Assembly (NCBI RefSeq): GCF_000003195.3
Contig: NC_012876.2
Span: 62,242,407 to 62,306,406, forward strand
DNA length: 64,000 nt
Origin: Sorghum bicolor
Lineage: Eukaryota; Streptophyta; Magnoliopsida; Poales; Poaceae
Reading direction: 5' to 3'
Every line of letters begins with the position of its first letter. The stretch's first letter is position 1. The notes under the pieces are model-generated. The model saw only the letters and a program-made list of their open reading frames with translations. It was not told the origin of the DNA and did not search any database. The position numbers and the translations under genes are program-made. Shown here in pieces: positions 22,119 to 33,850 of the stretch.

Positions 22119-24012
22119 CACCACCGGTCCCTAAACTTGTACTATCGTGTCATTGTGGTCTCTAAACTCGTAAATCGACCATTTAGATCCTTGAACTTAT
22201 TCGTCTATGTCATCTCGGTTCCTAAACTTATTCAGTTATGTCATCCTGGTCCCTAAACTTAGAGATCGCCTATTTAAGTCCTCAAATTTGCTCAATTGTG
22301 TTATCCCAGTCCTTAAACTTGATTTTTAGTCTCATCTCGGTCAAAACAAAGCGATCTAAAAACTATATATCAAAAAATAATTCATAATTTTTTTCATATT
22401 GTTGGTGTATGGACTTGCTGTCTAGGCACTAACGAGTAATACGAGTTTGCATGTCCTCAAACCCAGATGGCGATGTAGAAAGAACACGAGAGTTTATACT
22501 AGTTTAGGCCAAGCGTGACCTACGTCCAGTGTGAGAGGAGAGTTTGTATTATCCTACACCGGAGTGCTCGTAGTAGGGGTTTCAAGCGAGTCGCGAGAGA
22601 GGGAATACGACCCGAGTCTCGTCTTAGGGCGTGATTGTATGTTGGCGTGTGTGGTTGTGTTGTAGATGTGTGCCCTCAAATGAGGCCCTTTCTCCCCTTT
22701 ATAGTTCAAGAGGAGTGGAGGAGTACATGTGTTGCCATGATTCTGTCCGGGGGTATGGGATGTGGTATGGTGTTGTGCGGTGACGGTGAGGTGCTCCATT
22801 TCTGGAGTTGTAGTGATCGAAGACACAGCATGGTTGCTTCAATTGTTGTGGCGAGCCATTCCTTATGTTGTATACATGACACCTGGCCCTGTCCTTACCG
22901 TCTCGAGCCCTATTCCTGTCAAGCCGAGGCCTGTTTCGTGCCAAGGCTAGCTCCTAAGGCCTCTTCTTCTAACCTGTGTACAGAAATATTGATGGGCTTT
23001 GTGGCGATAGTACTTGGGATTTGACGTGGCTTACTCCTCCTGACTCAACTCATACGCACAGTGATGGGAGTCAGATGTCGTAGTGATGGGAGTAGGCAGC
23101 ACAACGAGCACTATTTCCTTCCTGCGCAACATGGACACTAGGACATGCCCCACGTCCCATCCGTGGTACGATTACCGTGCGCAGGAAGTTCGGGAACAGG
23201 GGATCCGAGCCGGGGCTCGGGCAAGGTGGAGAAACCGCGCGAGGCTTGGGCTCGGGCGGAGCAGTGAATCCGCCCAAGGCTTAGGCTCGGACAAATTGGA
23301 GAAACCATATGAGGCCTGAGTCACAACCTTGGGCGAGTCGAAGAGTGGCTCCTGTCACTTTGGGCTAAAAGAGAGTGGTTCCGGCCCAATCCGGCAGTGC
23401 CCTTTATGTGATTTGGTCTTCAAACCTTTGTCTAAAAAAAGAGCCTTGGGTTTTTTATGCTATTAGCTTGGGTATCTCGGTTTATGATACGCGACACATA
23501 TGAACTCGAATGAAGATAAACTTTATATCAAAGTTGTAGCCCCTAATACGATCTACAACTTTGTAGTTGAAAAGTTTTATTTAAAGTCCTTTTGTGTCAC
23601 AAAATTTAATTTTAATTTTTAAATTTTTAAATTTATAAACTTTCAAAAAATATTGGGACCCCAAAAGATTTCAATTTAAAAACTTTTCAACTACAAAGTT
23701 GTAGATCGTGTTGGTGACTATAATTTTGATATAAAGTTTATCTTTATTTAAGTTTATATGAAAAAGTTATGAGTTATTTTCCTATATAGAGTTTTTAGAT
23801 TTGCCCGGTTTCGATCAGATGAGACTTATAAACAAGTTTAGTGATTGGGATGACGTAACAACAAGTTTGAGGACCTATATGTGAGATTTCTAAGTTTAGG
23901 GACTAGGATAATATAATCAAACAAGTTTAGATATCTAAACGATTGTTTTGTAAATTTAGAAACTAGGATGATACACCAAATAAGTTTAAGGACAGGTGAT
24001 GAAGTTTACTCA
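22119..24012. mobile_element. Composite inverted-end element, about 1.9 kb
   Basis: The left end 'aaagttcaccaccggtccctaaacttgt' (about 22123) matches the complement of the right end 'taagtttaaggacaggtgatgaagtttac' (about 23980). Both arms consist of repeated phrases of the type 'gtccctaaactt'. A second inverted pair lies at about 23505-23585 and 23665-23765 (both containing 'ctacaactttgtag' type sequence). The middle (22400-23400) is GC-rich and non-repetitive, with open frames of 60-129 codons on both strands but no known domain. It could be a captured segment or a nested element. Confidence 0.6.
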
Positions 24013-25112
24013 TATTTTTATAAAAAAAATGAGTCAATGTTAGGTTTTGGACACCGTATTTTTGTTCTAATCGATTACGATGCAATTAGGAGTAACTAAA
24101 AGTAGGGAGGATAACAGCTCGTACTAGTACTATAGGTACTTTTCAGCTTTAGTTTATAGACAAGCAAAGTCCTGTTACCACTCCTGTACCGTCGAAAATG
24201 TCACCACACCTTGAATGTGGATGAACATTTTGTGGTCCAGATTAAAATTTATATAGTTTGCATAGAAATGAGTTTGTATTAGATCTATTGCCTAATTGAG
24301 TAGGTGAAAACATTTTAGATATCATAATACTTTCGTTTAACTATAGATTAACTAAGTTTAAAAGATTTATTTTGCAAATTATAAATAAATTGTACAATTA
24401 ATTGTTTTTTATCTATATTAATTATTCTATAGATGTGCTGCAAGATATGACGGGAATCTTGAAAGTTTTTAGTTTTTTTTAACTAAACAAGGCCTAATTC
24501 AGCTGTCTCTATGCCACAACGATGCAAATGACTAGTAATTCAGCTTGTGTGTGTGGGTGGGGGCTGGAGGGATTAGTTTAAATTAAGCAGCGTGATTCTA
24601 TCAATCTTCAAAAGATATGGATGTGTAGTGTTTGCATTGTGTCGCTGTCTCCCTGTGCACCATAATATAATGACAATAATTGATTAAACAAATACTAGTA
24701 ATAATGTGGTTACAAAAGCTGGTGTACGGACTCGAGCCCAGAGGCTTCGAGAGAGATCGAGGTAGGCCACGTGTGCCAGCTCGGCACGGTCCACGTATAC
24801 TATGTAGGTTCTGTATCAGCGTGCGCGGTCACCTTTCAGATTCAATGCAGTGACAGCTTTACTCCAGGCTGCTGCAACGTGCGATGGCATGATGATGTAC
24901 CCTACCTATCGTAGGATCTCTGTAACTTTTTTTTATTTTACAAAAAGGTGGAGTATCTCTGTATCTAGCACACGTACAATACTCCATGATGCATGTTTAA
25001 ACTTATTTGGTGTATGCTATAGTTTGGTATACGTACTAGAAGACTGTTTTAGCCTTAGGAGTTGAATGACTAATTTTTGCCCTCGTCGCAAAAAGGAAAA
25101 ACTAATTTTCGC
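24013..25112. other. Intergenic with decayed MITE
   Basis: At about 24250-24493 lies a decayed GGCCTTGTTTAG-family MITE ending 'aactaaacaaggccta'. At 24720-24900 is a GC-richer patch without a recognisable protein. No other feature. Confidence 0.5.
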
Positions 25113-25342
25113 CCAACTAAAATTACGGTAAATCACAAATTTTAGTAATCAAATAATTCATTATAAAAAAGATTGGCACACCAATGTTTATGTCCAAGTT
25201 TTAGCAAGTCACGAGAAACTTCTTATATAATATAAGTTACATAAGAGAGAAAATATATTTTCTACTATTGTTGTGGCACATTTAACCAAATTCACATTAA
25301 ACTTTGGCAAGCCTATGTTTTGGTTTACCATAATTTTAGTTG
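25113..25342. mobile_element. MITE with CCAACTAAAATTACGGTAAA ends
   Basis: The left end CCAACTAAAATTACGGTAAA matches the complement of the right end 'tttaccataattttagttgg'. About 230 bp, AT-rich, non-coding; structure fits a Tourist-type MITE. Confidence 0.75.
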
Positions 25343-28300
25343 GGTACAAACTGAGAGTCAGCCAAGCAGACTCTTAAGACATTGATTTAACTACTATGTA
25401 CCTAAATATAGTGGGTATGAAAAAATGTGCAATAAATTCTAAAGAAGTAAAAAATAACCATGTATATCTAAAATCTAAAATGTTTGAGCAACAACAAATT
25501 CTAATGGGACTACTTATATTTAGGATGAGGTAGCAAGTGGTAATGAATTGTTTTTTATGCGTATCGTATGAGAGAGATGTGTAACCAAAAAGTCCATTGA
25601 GAGAGAGATTGCAAGCAAACACAAATGGGATGTGTGCCCTAATGACCATGCATTGAGACAGATGCGTGAAACCAATGGGTCATGCTATTATTATTATTAT
25701 GGTCCAATGGCCAATGCTCTTGGGTGTGTGATAAGATCGATATCTATGTACTGAACCAGTACCATATGGACGGTGCAAATGTCATATTTGTGATATCGAA
25801 AGCGTCTAATCGCCAACCTCCTAAATTTGACAAGCACGATTAGTTCGAATTGGAGTGAGATATCCAAAGTTATAGTCAAGAGCACATGGTTTCAGAAAGG
25901 TACGCCACCGTACGATGAAGCTGTGCTGTCCTAACTCCTAAGGGAGATACTCTATACCATAAACTTAACTCATTTTTTTTAAAATATGTAATACTATTTA
26001 TATTTCTAAATTAATTAATTAAAAATTAGATTAAAATATCATAGTTGAAGTTATTTCTCAGAAAGTGTGAATGATAGATAATTGGCACAAAGGGAGTATA
26101 AGCTTACCTTATTCTTTGCGCATGGTGAATAGTTCAAAGGATTTTGCATTGCACCAATAATAAAAACATAGCCCTAGAATTTTTGTTTTATTTTTTATTA
26201 CATTTTAACGAAGCAACAAAGGCCAAAACACGTGCGCTCACCTAAATTTATTCAGTTGTATGGTCTTCGCATGTCGTATTTTTAAATATCTTTCACTAGG
26301 AAGATTCTTTTTTATATATATTTTTATTTCATAAACTCTGAATCATGCATCCCCCTTTAGATTTTTGGTATTAAAAAAGAAACAGACTCCGCTATCTTAT
26401 TTAAAGCGAGGTTTTGTCATGAAAATCATGAATATCAAGAGTAGTATACTAGGACGGAACACCTCATGGGGTGGATGATACTGATGGTGCTGACAGTGAT
26501 CTATATAAGACACTATCATGCCACATGAATTTCTTGCTGGCACTGCATGATGAAGAAGCTGAAACAGAGTACAAACATCTCTATAGTTGTCTTACCATCT
26601 CGTTTATTTCCACTTACCCCCTCCATCCCTAAAGATCACCATTCTAGCTTCATCCAAAGTTAAAGTATCTAAATTAATTAGGTTACACCAAATTTATGGA
26701 TAAGATTATTAACTTTTGTGACACCATGCTAATAGGTACCCTCTGTGTTCTAAATTATAAGATGTTTTGGTTTTTCTAAATACAATAATTTTGCTATGTA
26801 TCTAGGCATAGTGTATATCTCAGTGTATAACAAAAGTTATGTATCTAGAAAAACTAAAATATCTTATAATTTAGAACAAAGAGATTATGTGTAATGGATC
26901 TAATGATATATTTATTTTAATATCATAGTTATGAATATTTTTAGAAAAAAATAGTAAAACTTAAAGTATTTTGGATTAGAATAAAGTTATAAGTTAGAGG
27001 TGTCACGTGAAGGAGAGAGGTCAGATACTTTTTGAACAAGTGTGGGAAGAAGAGCTAGTTTCTCTTGCGTGCTTGATGCATAAAAGACATAATATACCTC
27101 TACAATCTCTTCCGGCCTTGGGGTTCACGGATCTGGCGAGCTCGTTGGTGGAGGACGTGCCCTGGCGGCGGATCCAGTGAGCGGCGACAACAGCGTGTGG
27201 ATGGGCTTAGTGGGCCTAGGTATGGGCTCACTGGCCTCATCCACATTTTTTCTTTTTTTTGGTTGTTTTTATTTTATTAACTAAGATAGACATCAAAACG
27301 CCTCAAAAAAAGACCATGATTAACCGTGACCTTTGGTCCAAGGCGGTGGGTCTATTCGTCTCGTTTAATGTCTTTTGCCCACCTCTATTAAATTTTATGT
27401 AGTGTCCTTTACACTGATGACAAGAAAAGGAATATGTGATAAAAAAAAGTTTTACATGTGGAACATATAGGATGGGATGTAAGGTGCATTTGTCAGAGAG
27501 AAACATTTTACTATATTTGTTGCCAAACACCATAAAATGAGAACGTTTTAAGAAAAATTAACTGGTTCATGGTTTTGTACTAGTCTAGAGAAACACCTAA
27601 ATCTATTTTTCTCCTAACTTTGATTCTACTTTCAAAATTCTAACAAGATAACTAAATAGCTTCCATGAAGTGATTTTTTGATTTATGATAGAGATGTTTC
27701 TAAAAAAATCTAGAACCAAAGCATATGAGAATCTAGAACCTTACAAAACGCGCCAGTAATGCAAAAGTTTTGGAGCACTCCCAATACAGAAATCACGACA
27801 TTAATTGTACTACCAACTAAGTTTTTTGCTGATGTGTTAAGATAGTTATTGAAGCGAGAGAGCAAAAAAACATAGAAACCAAATCTAAGTTAGAAACTAT
27901 GTCTATACGAGAATGAAGAAAATATATATATGTGATTGAATAAAAAACTATTCCGTAAGAACTATCCATTAAAATTATAATTTCTATAAAAATTAATAGG
28001 TATAGAAATTATATATAATTTCTAATATTGGAACTTATACGATTGAAGATGTCTATGTAGTTTTCCGTTGCAGCAGGTGAAATTAAGACAGCAGATAGAG
28101 CGCCTGGTTAGTGAAGTTAATTTAATCGACAGTTGAAAGGTGAGACACGGATGGAAAAAAAAGAGATTAATTAAAGTTGACAGGAATGCGTCAAAGTCGC
28201 GATTAGCTAGTAGACAATAGCTTGGAAATTTTGTGTCCCGGTCATCAGTGGGTTTAGGCAAGAGTGCTCTGATCCATGTCTCTCTTCCCTCCATCCAATG

Positions 28301-28677
28301 GCCGATCCATCCGTGCTGGGAAGATATTATTATTATGCATCGATTTTTCACCCTACTCATAGTTAGCTAGCTAGCTTAGCTTTGTCTAATCCATCCAAGG
28401 CTACACTATTCCTATTCCTACAAGAAGTGTTGTTAGAGTCATTGTCATGCATGTGTTTGAGATGGAAATCACACCACCTTTTTTTTTATTATTACAAACA
28501 AGTGAAATCACTTCACTTGAGTCGTGACAAATGAGCAACGCCTTCCTTATCTTGTGTCAAATTGCAGCTGCTCATCACTCATACTACGTGTACAGTACTA
28601 CAGTAGTGTCTCTGTTGTCACTTGTCAGCTCAGCTGTGACTACTCCTATGATCCTATCTGAGAGGACTGAGGTTTAA
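25343..28677. other. Intergenic, MITEs, no gene recognised
   Basis: A Stowaway-like element lies at about 26736-26887 ('ctctgtgttctaaattataag' to 'cttataatttagaacaaagag'). A partial one starts at about 26610 ('ccctccatccctaaagatc'). A short GC-rich patch lies at 27110-27240. Minus-strand open frames at 25374-25649 and 28022-28360 have no family resemblance and no conserved start context, so I do not call them. Confidence 0.5.
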
Positions 28678-29022
28678 GGCCCTGTTTAAATTGGTGATGA
28701 AAATTTTTTAGGTGTCATATCAGATGTGTCGGAAGGATGTCGGGAGGGATTTTTAGAAACTAATAAAAAAACAAATTATATAGCTTGTCAGGAAACTGCA
28801 AGACAAATCTATTAAGTATAATTAATCTATCATTAGCACATGTGGGTTACTGTAGCACTTAAGGCTAATCATGAAGTAACTAGGTTTAAAAGATTCGTCT
28901 CGTGATTTTCAACCAAACTGTGTAATTAGTTTATTTTTTATCTACATTTAATGTTCCATGCATGTGTTCAAAGATTAAATAGGATGGATGAAAAATTTTT
29001 AGGTGGGAAACTAAACAGGGCC
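28678..29022. mobile_element. MITE, GGCCCTGTTTA family
   Basis: Inverted ends GGCCCTGTTTAAATT and complement (AACTAAACAGGGCC), flanked by TAA direct repeats. The interior ('aggtgtcatatcagatgtgtcggaagg', partly) matches the element at 62552-62894 in the opposite orientation. It lies about 650 bp before the CONSTANS-like start codon and so within its likely promoter. Confidence 0.85.
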
Positions 29023-29576
29023 TAAAGTTAACCTTGGGTCGCCTTTGATCATGTTCGGCAGCTCGATCGGGTTCGGGTCAAGGTCACCACCGATTCATCC
29101 ACCGCACCGCCCGGCCCCAATCGCCCATAACCTAGTGGGCCCCCACCACGAAGCCTTGCCGTACGAACCAGACATGGGCCCCACTCCCACTCCCACTCCC
29201 ACTCCCGCCCGCGCCAGCTCAGCGACGAGCCAAGATATTTTCCGACAGCCCCCACCGCCGCTGCCGCCCGGGGCCGGCCCGCCACCTCACCTCCGCTTCC
29301 GGCTGACACGTGTCCAGCGGGAGGTGTCCGCTGTTCCGCGGCGCGTGGCGGATCAGCCCGCCCCCCCGCCTCCATCTCTATCGCAAAAAAAAAAAAAAAG
29401 CCCCCCGCCTCCATCTCCGCTGCTGCTGCATATTGCGAAGGCTCGCGAGCAAAGCAAACCCTCCCCGTTGGCCTTCTCCGCCTCTCGTCTCGTCATTTTT
29501 ATTCGTCGGCGTCGGCTGCTCCGGCCCCAGCAATTCGTGATTTCCTGCGCCTCGTGGTCCACGTGCGCGCGGGCTC

Positions 29577-29579
29577 TCT

Positions 29580-29642
<63 letters not shown>
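29577..29642 (+). repeat. (CT)n(GT)n microsatellite in 5' UTR
   Basis: A CT run followed by a GT run, ending about 33 bp before the CONSTANS-like ATG. A long GA/CT tract next to a start codon is common in grass leaders; the length is likely variable between lines. Confidence 0.9.
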
Positions 29643-29643
<1 letters not shown>

Positions 29644-29674
29644 TTCGTCGGGTAGGTTGGTGGCGGCGTGGGAG

Positions 29675-32600
29675 ATGAAGAGCGGCGGGGGAGGAGGAGG
29701 AGGAGGAGGCGGGGGCGGGCAGCAGTGGCCGTGCGACTACTGCGGGGAGGCGGCGGCGGCGCTGCACTGCCGCGCGGACGCCGCGCGGCTCTGCGTGGCG
29801 TGCGACCGCCACGTGCACGCCGCCAACGCGCTGTCGAGGAAGCACGTGCGCGTGCCGCTCTGCGCGGGGTGCGCCGCGCGCCCGGCCGCCGCGCGGGTCT
29901 CCCCAGTCCCGGGCGCCGACCCGGCGTTCCTCTGCGCCGGCTGCTGCGACGACGCCGCCTCGGCGGCGGTGCGCGTGCCGGTCGAGGGCTTCTCGGGCTG
30001 CCCCTCGGCGGCCGAGCTCGCCGCGTCATGGGGGCTCGACCTCCGCCGCGCGGAGGAGGGCAAGGACGGCGCCGGCGGCGACATCGACGACGGCGACCCC
30101 TTCCTCTCGGTGCTCGACTACTCCGTGCTCGGGGTGGCGGTCGACCCGGACCTGCGCGACCTCTACGTGCCGTGCGACCCGCCGCGGGTTCCCGCCCCCG
30201 ACGCCGCCGGGGCGCGCCCGCTCAGGGGGCAGGCGCTGTGCGACCAGCTCGCCGAGATGGCGCGACGCGAGACGGACACAGCCCACGCGCACCCGCACTC
30301 GGATCTGAGCCCGCGCACGCCTCGCCGCACCTCTGCGGCATCCGGTGGACGCTTGCCGCCGGGCAAGATGTCGCCCCCCGCGGCGATGCCGACTCATCAT
30401 CCTCCGCCCGCCGCGGTCCAGGAGGTGCCTCTGCCGTACACGTCCCTGCTCATGATGGCGTCCGCCAACTGCGCCGACCTCATTGGAGGTGCCGACAGGG
30501 TGGGTGATGACGACGAACAACTGCTCTGGGACTGCGCTGCGCCCTCAGTGCCGCCCACCCAGGTAAATTTCAAGACGAACACCCGTTGTGTTGTTAAATT
30601 AAAAAGAGAGATAAAATAACCCCGTTTTTATCAATACTTCTTATATAAATCAATCTATTTGCAGTCAGTTTGAATTCTAACTGTCCTGCTAAATCTTTCT
30701 CATTTATTCAGTTCGGTGGCCTTACACATGATTTAATAATCACATGGTGGTGAAATATTATGCCCTTCGTTAAACAAAGCTAACAGTATACAAAAACAAA
30801 TTGGCAGCGCTTCCTAGCCATTCTGCATATCAACCAGACCGAGAAATGTAGTCAAGATCTCGGGTGGCTGAGTGGGTAGATCAAAATGATTGGTTCGCTC
30901 CATATTGATTTATGGTGCTGGTTCCAAGGCCATCGATTTTTACAAGCCTGTGCTTTTTTCAGATGACTGGAGAGAGAAATCCGTGGTTCTGAACTTGTCA
31001 TGGCTCTTCCTTTCCTAGGTTTTTTTCAGCCAGGAGAACAGTATGATCACACTCACAGTAGCTTTCAGTAGAGAACGAGATAAAATTGATCTTCCTGCTC
31101 TCTGCATTCATGGTTCAGTTTTTTTCACAGAGAGCTTGTAGTTGGGATAAAATTACACGGACCTGTTGTTTTAGAGTCATTGAATGCACAAATTGAGCTG
31201 GTGAAGAAATGTGTTTGCTTTAGAAAGGATGCAAATATACGTACCTTTCTAAAGAAGCGTTGCTATCTTGATGTGGAAAAGTGTGTTGCACATGACTTCA
31301 CACTACTAATAACTATTATTCAGGATTTCTTATCGTACTTGACTTTTCAGATGCGAAATGGATCATATTTTCACATAAGTCTGCTCAACAATCATGCATC
31401 AATTGCAATCTTAATTATTTGAACTTCTGATTGCATGTTTTATTGTCAAAAAAATCATGTACTTCATACTACTACGGATCCTCCAGATTCATCAACTTGT
31501 ATTCTAATTTTCATGTTCGAGTCTGCTTATTATTGTCAGAGAATGAGGTAGTTGATTGCTTGCTTGTTATTTGTATGGCAGATTTGGGACTTCAATTTGG
31601 GAAGGTCAAGGGATCACGATGAGAAGTCTGCTCTTGAAGTTGGATATGGTTCTAACCATGGAGGCTTTATGATTAAGAGTTATAGTGACATGCTTAAGGA
31701 AATTTCTTCGGGGACAACGAAAGATCTGGAAGATATTTATGACTCAAGATACTGCTCAACTGCCGAAGATATCATGTCCTCTAATATCTGTCAGTTGTCA
31801 TCGAAAAATGTAAGTCTTCTATCCCCTTTTTCCGTACCCTAAGGATGCTTGCTTGGTGTGCAGCTGTGTCTATCCAGAACATGTGGCGAGTTCACTGTAG
31901 TAACAGCGTCAGCTATGTGTTGTTAACCTGTAGCCCATGTGATGTGATAGAAAATAAGATTAATGGCCATGTATGTGAAGGCATTACTTATCTCACATGT
32001 ATCGTAGTTTCTTATTTTCTTCACTTTAAGAAAAAAAATCATATCACTATAGCACTAAATGCAGAGGAGCAAAGTCAAAGGGACCAAATACTTTTCTGAT
32101 TAAAGATGCCATTCGTATAGATGAGCATCATCCTCTAGTTTGTACCACAACTTTGGCCCATCAAGAAAAAATTTAGCTAGCTAGCTTCCATGATGAAGTC
32201 CTCTGGCCTGAGCTAAGAAATCTAAGACAGTATTTTGAACATAAATATTTGCTTGGGTAAAAAACTTGTTGATCAAAGCTTTGAGATCAACAAAATACTG
32301 AAAATCAGGTGCCTGAATAGTTCGCAAAACTTCCAAAAGCCACATGTATGTTTACAGGACATATAGATGCTCCACATGTTTGATAGCTTGATGCACCACT
32401 TGCTGGTCCATAACCCAGCTTTTGCTGATGTTGATGCCATACTTACTGTTGAATGCGTTCAAGCAGTCATGCTCATAATTGGATATAGATCTTATCTTCT
32501 AAAGGCCTATTCATATAGAAGTGGACTCGATATGGTCCCATACTCCCATATGGTATGAACCCGTCGAGCTGTTTTCGTTCACCAGGATTGTTATGGGCCA

Positions 32601-33332
32601 CCATACATATCCTCTGGTCCACCAAGTCATGGAGGCATCTTGTCTGTTTATGAAACATTAAAGGCCGATTTTGTCACCTAAAAATCGCTACACAACGCCC
32701 CACCACATGTTCTTGGTTTTTGCATCATTTTAGCTCAAGTCTGTACCACAAGTCTCTATCTGAGTCCTTTCAAAGATAATTTCTCTCTCTGGGACATGAA
32801 TCAGTAGAATTTCAGCATGGCTGACTTCTAATATTAGCTGAAATTTTGCTCCTCATTAGGTGAGCACCGCGAGCAACAAACGGAAGCTGAGCTCCTGTGC
32901 CTCGACGATCGATGGACCAACAACCTCTGGAAACCATGTACCCACATCAGGACCAGCACTCACCAGGGAGATCTCCTTCGGGGATCAAACGGTCTCCACC
33001 CCTGCAGCTGAGAGGCCTGCTGTGAGGATCGACAGCGAGACGCTCGCGCAGAATAGGGACAGCGCTATGCAGCGGTACAGGGAAAAGAAGAAGAACCGCA
33101 GGCATGGATCTATGACCCTTACCTGTCTGCTGCTGCCGACAGCAACTTCGATCTTCCGCAGTATTAAAAGAGTGTTACAGTTTACTCATCACATGCCTCT
33201 CCATCACTCTTGTCTAGGTATGAGAAGCACATACGGTACGAGTCGAGGAAGCTGAGGGCGGACACAAGGAAGCGGGTGAAAGGGCGGTTCGTCAAGTCGA
33301 CCGAAGCCCTGAACGCCGGCTATGGCGGATGA
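29675..33332 (+). CDS. COL: CONSTANS-like protein, group III (B-box + CCT)
   Basis: Four coding exons: 29675-30562, 31582-31809, 32860-33101, 33218-33332, giving 490 residues. Near the N-terminus (residues about 20-65) is a B-box: [40 protein letters not shown], then CAGC. A second cysteine-rich segment (RVPLCAGC...FLCAGCCDD) looks like a diverged second B-box. Then [18 protein letters not shown], a phrase typical of the COL9-COL15 group. The C-terminus is the CCT domain: [20 protein letters not shown] then [20 protein letters not shown]. Members are nuclear transcriptional regulators of flowering and light responses; CCT domains can associate with NF-YB/NF-YC. The third intron interrupts the CCT and uses a GC donor (CAG|GCATGG) with AG acceptor; only this splice restores the CCT frame. 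ATG chosen because it directly precedes the Gly run and B-box. The frame stays open upstream to 29045 but across UTR repeats. Linked to the MIR169 cluster. Confidence 0.93.
33101..33217 (+). other. GC-AG intron within the CCT codon region
   Basis: Exon 3 ends ...AAGAACCGCAG and the intron begins GCATGG; it ends TTGTCTAG. Joining gives AG+G = Arg then Tyr, restoring KNRRYEKH. No GT donor nearby keeps the frame. Reading through would add about 50 non-family residues and end at a stop just before 33256, losing the second half of the CCT domain. Confidence 0.8.
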
Positions 33333-33850
33333 GCCATATGGCCTGTAAACTGTGGTTTGCTGTGTGCCTGCGTTACGTGCAGTAGCAATGTTGGTGGTAC
33401 GGATGCTATGGCGGAATCGATAAGCAGTGTTAGAGAGCCAAGTTTTTGCGTTGAAGCAATTGTGGTCATTGGGCAGTAGTCAACTCCAGAGATTGCACGG
33501 TATTGCTTGTAAGAGACGACCCCCTGCCATCTCATCAGTATGTAGCTTACATACAGTACTGATTTACCATATGATGCATGTGGTCTTTGCAGTGAAGTAA
33601 CTTGTTTTGTTATATATATCCGGCCGTTTTGTTACTACTTACTACCATCTTGAATCCCTGATTGTGTTAGCCATGCATGTTTTAGGACACATGTCAATGC
33701 TGTCTGGAGACGAATATGTACACACTTGCACTAGTTCTAACAAACTACTTGGGCTACCAAACATTTATGTATGTATATATATACATGTAGTACTGTATCA
33801 TTATGTCTCCGTATAGCAGTAGTTGTGGGAAATTAATTGATCAAGCTGGA
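33333..33850. other. Convergent intergenic region, 3' UTRs
   Basis: 518 bp between the stop codons of the convergent CONSTANS-like (+) and CASP-like (-) genes. It probably holds both 3' UTRs, so antisense overlap of the transcripts is possible. No further gene seen. Confidence 0.6.

Noticed and set aside
28022..28360. 112-codon minus-strand frame as a small gene
   Set aside because: No family resemblance, no promoter signal and AT-rich flanks; probably chance.
29668..30507. 279-codon Arg-rich frame overlapping the CONSTANS-like first exon
   Set aside because: It is the shifted frame of GC-rich coding DNA. The other frame has the B-box and correct splice phases.
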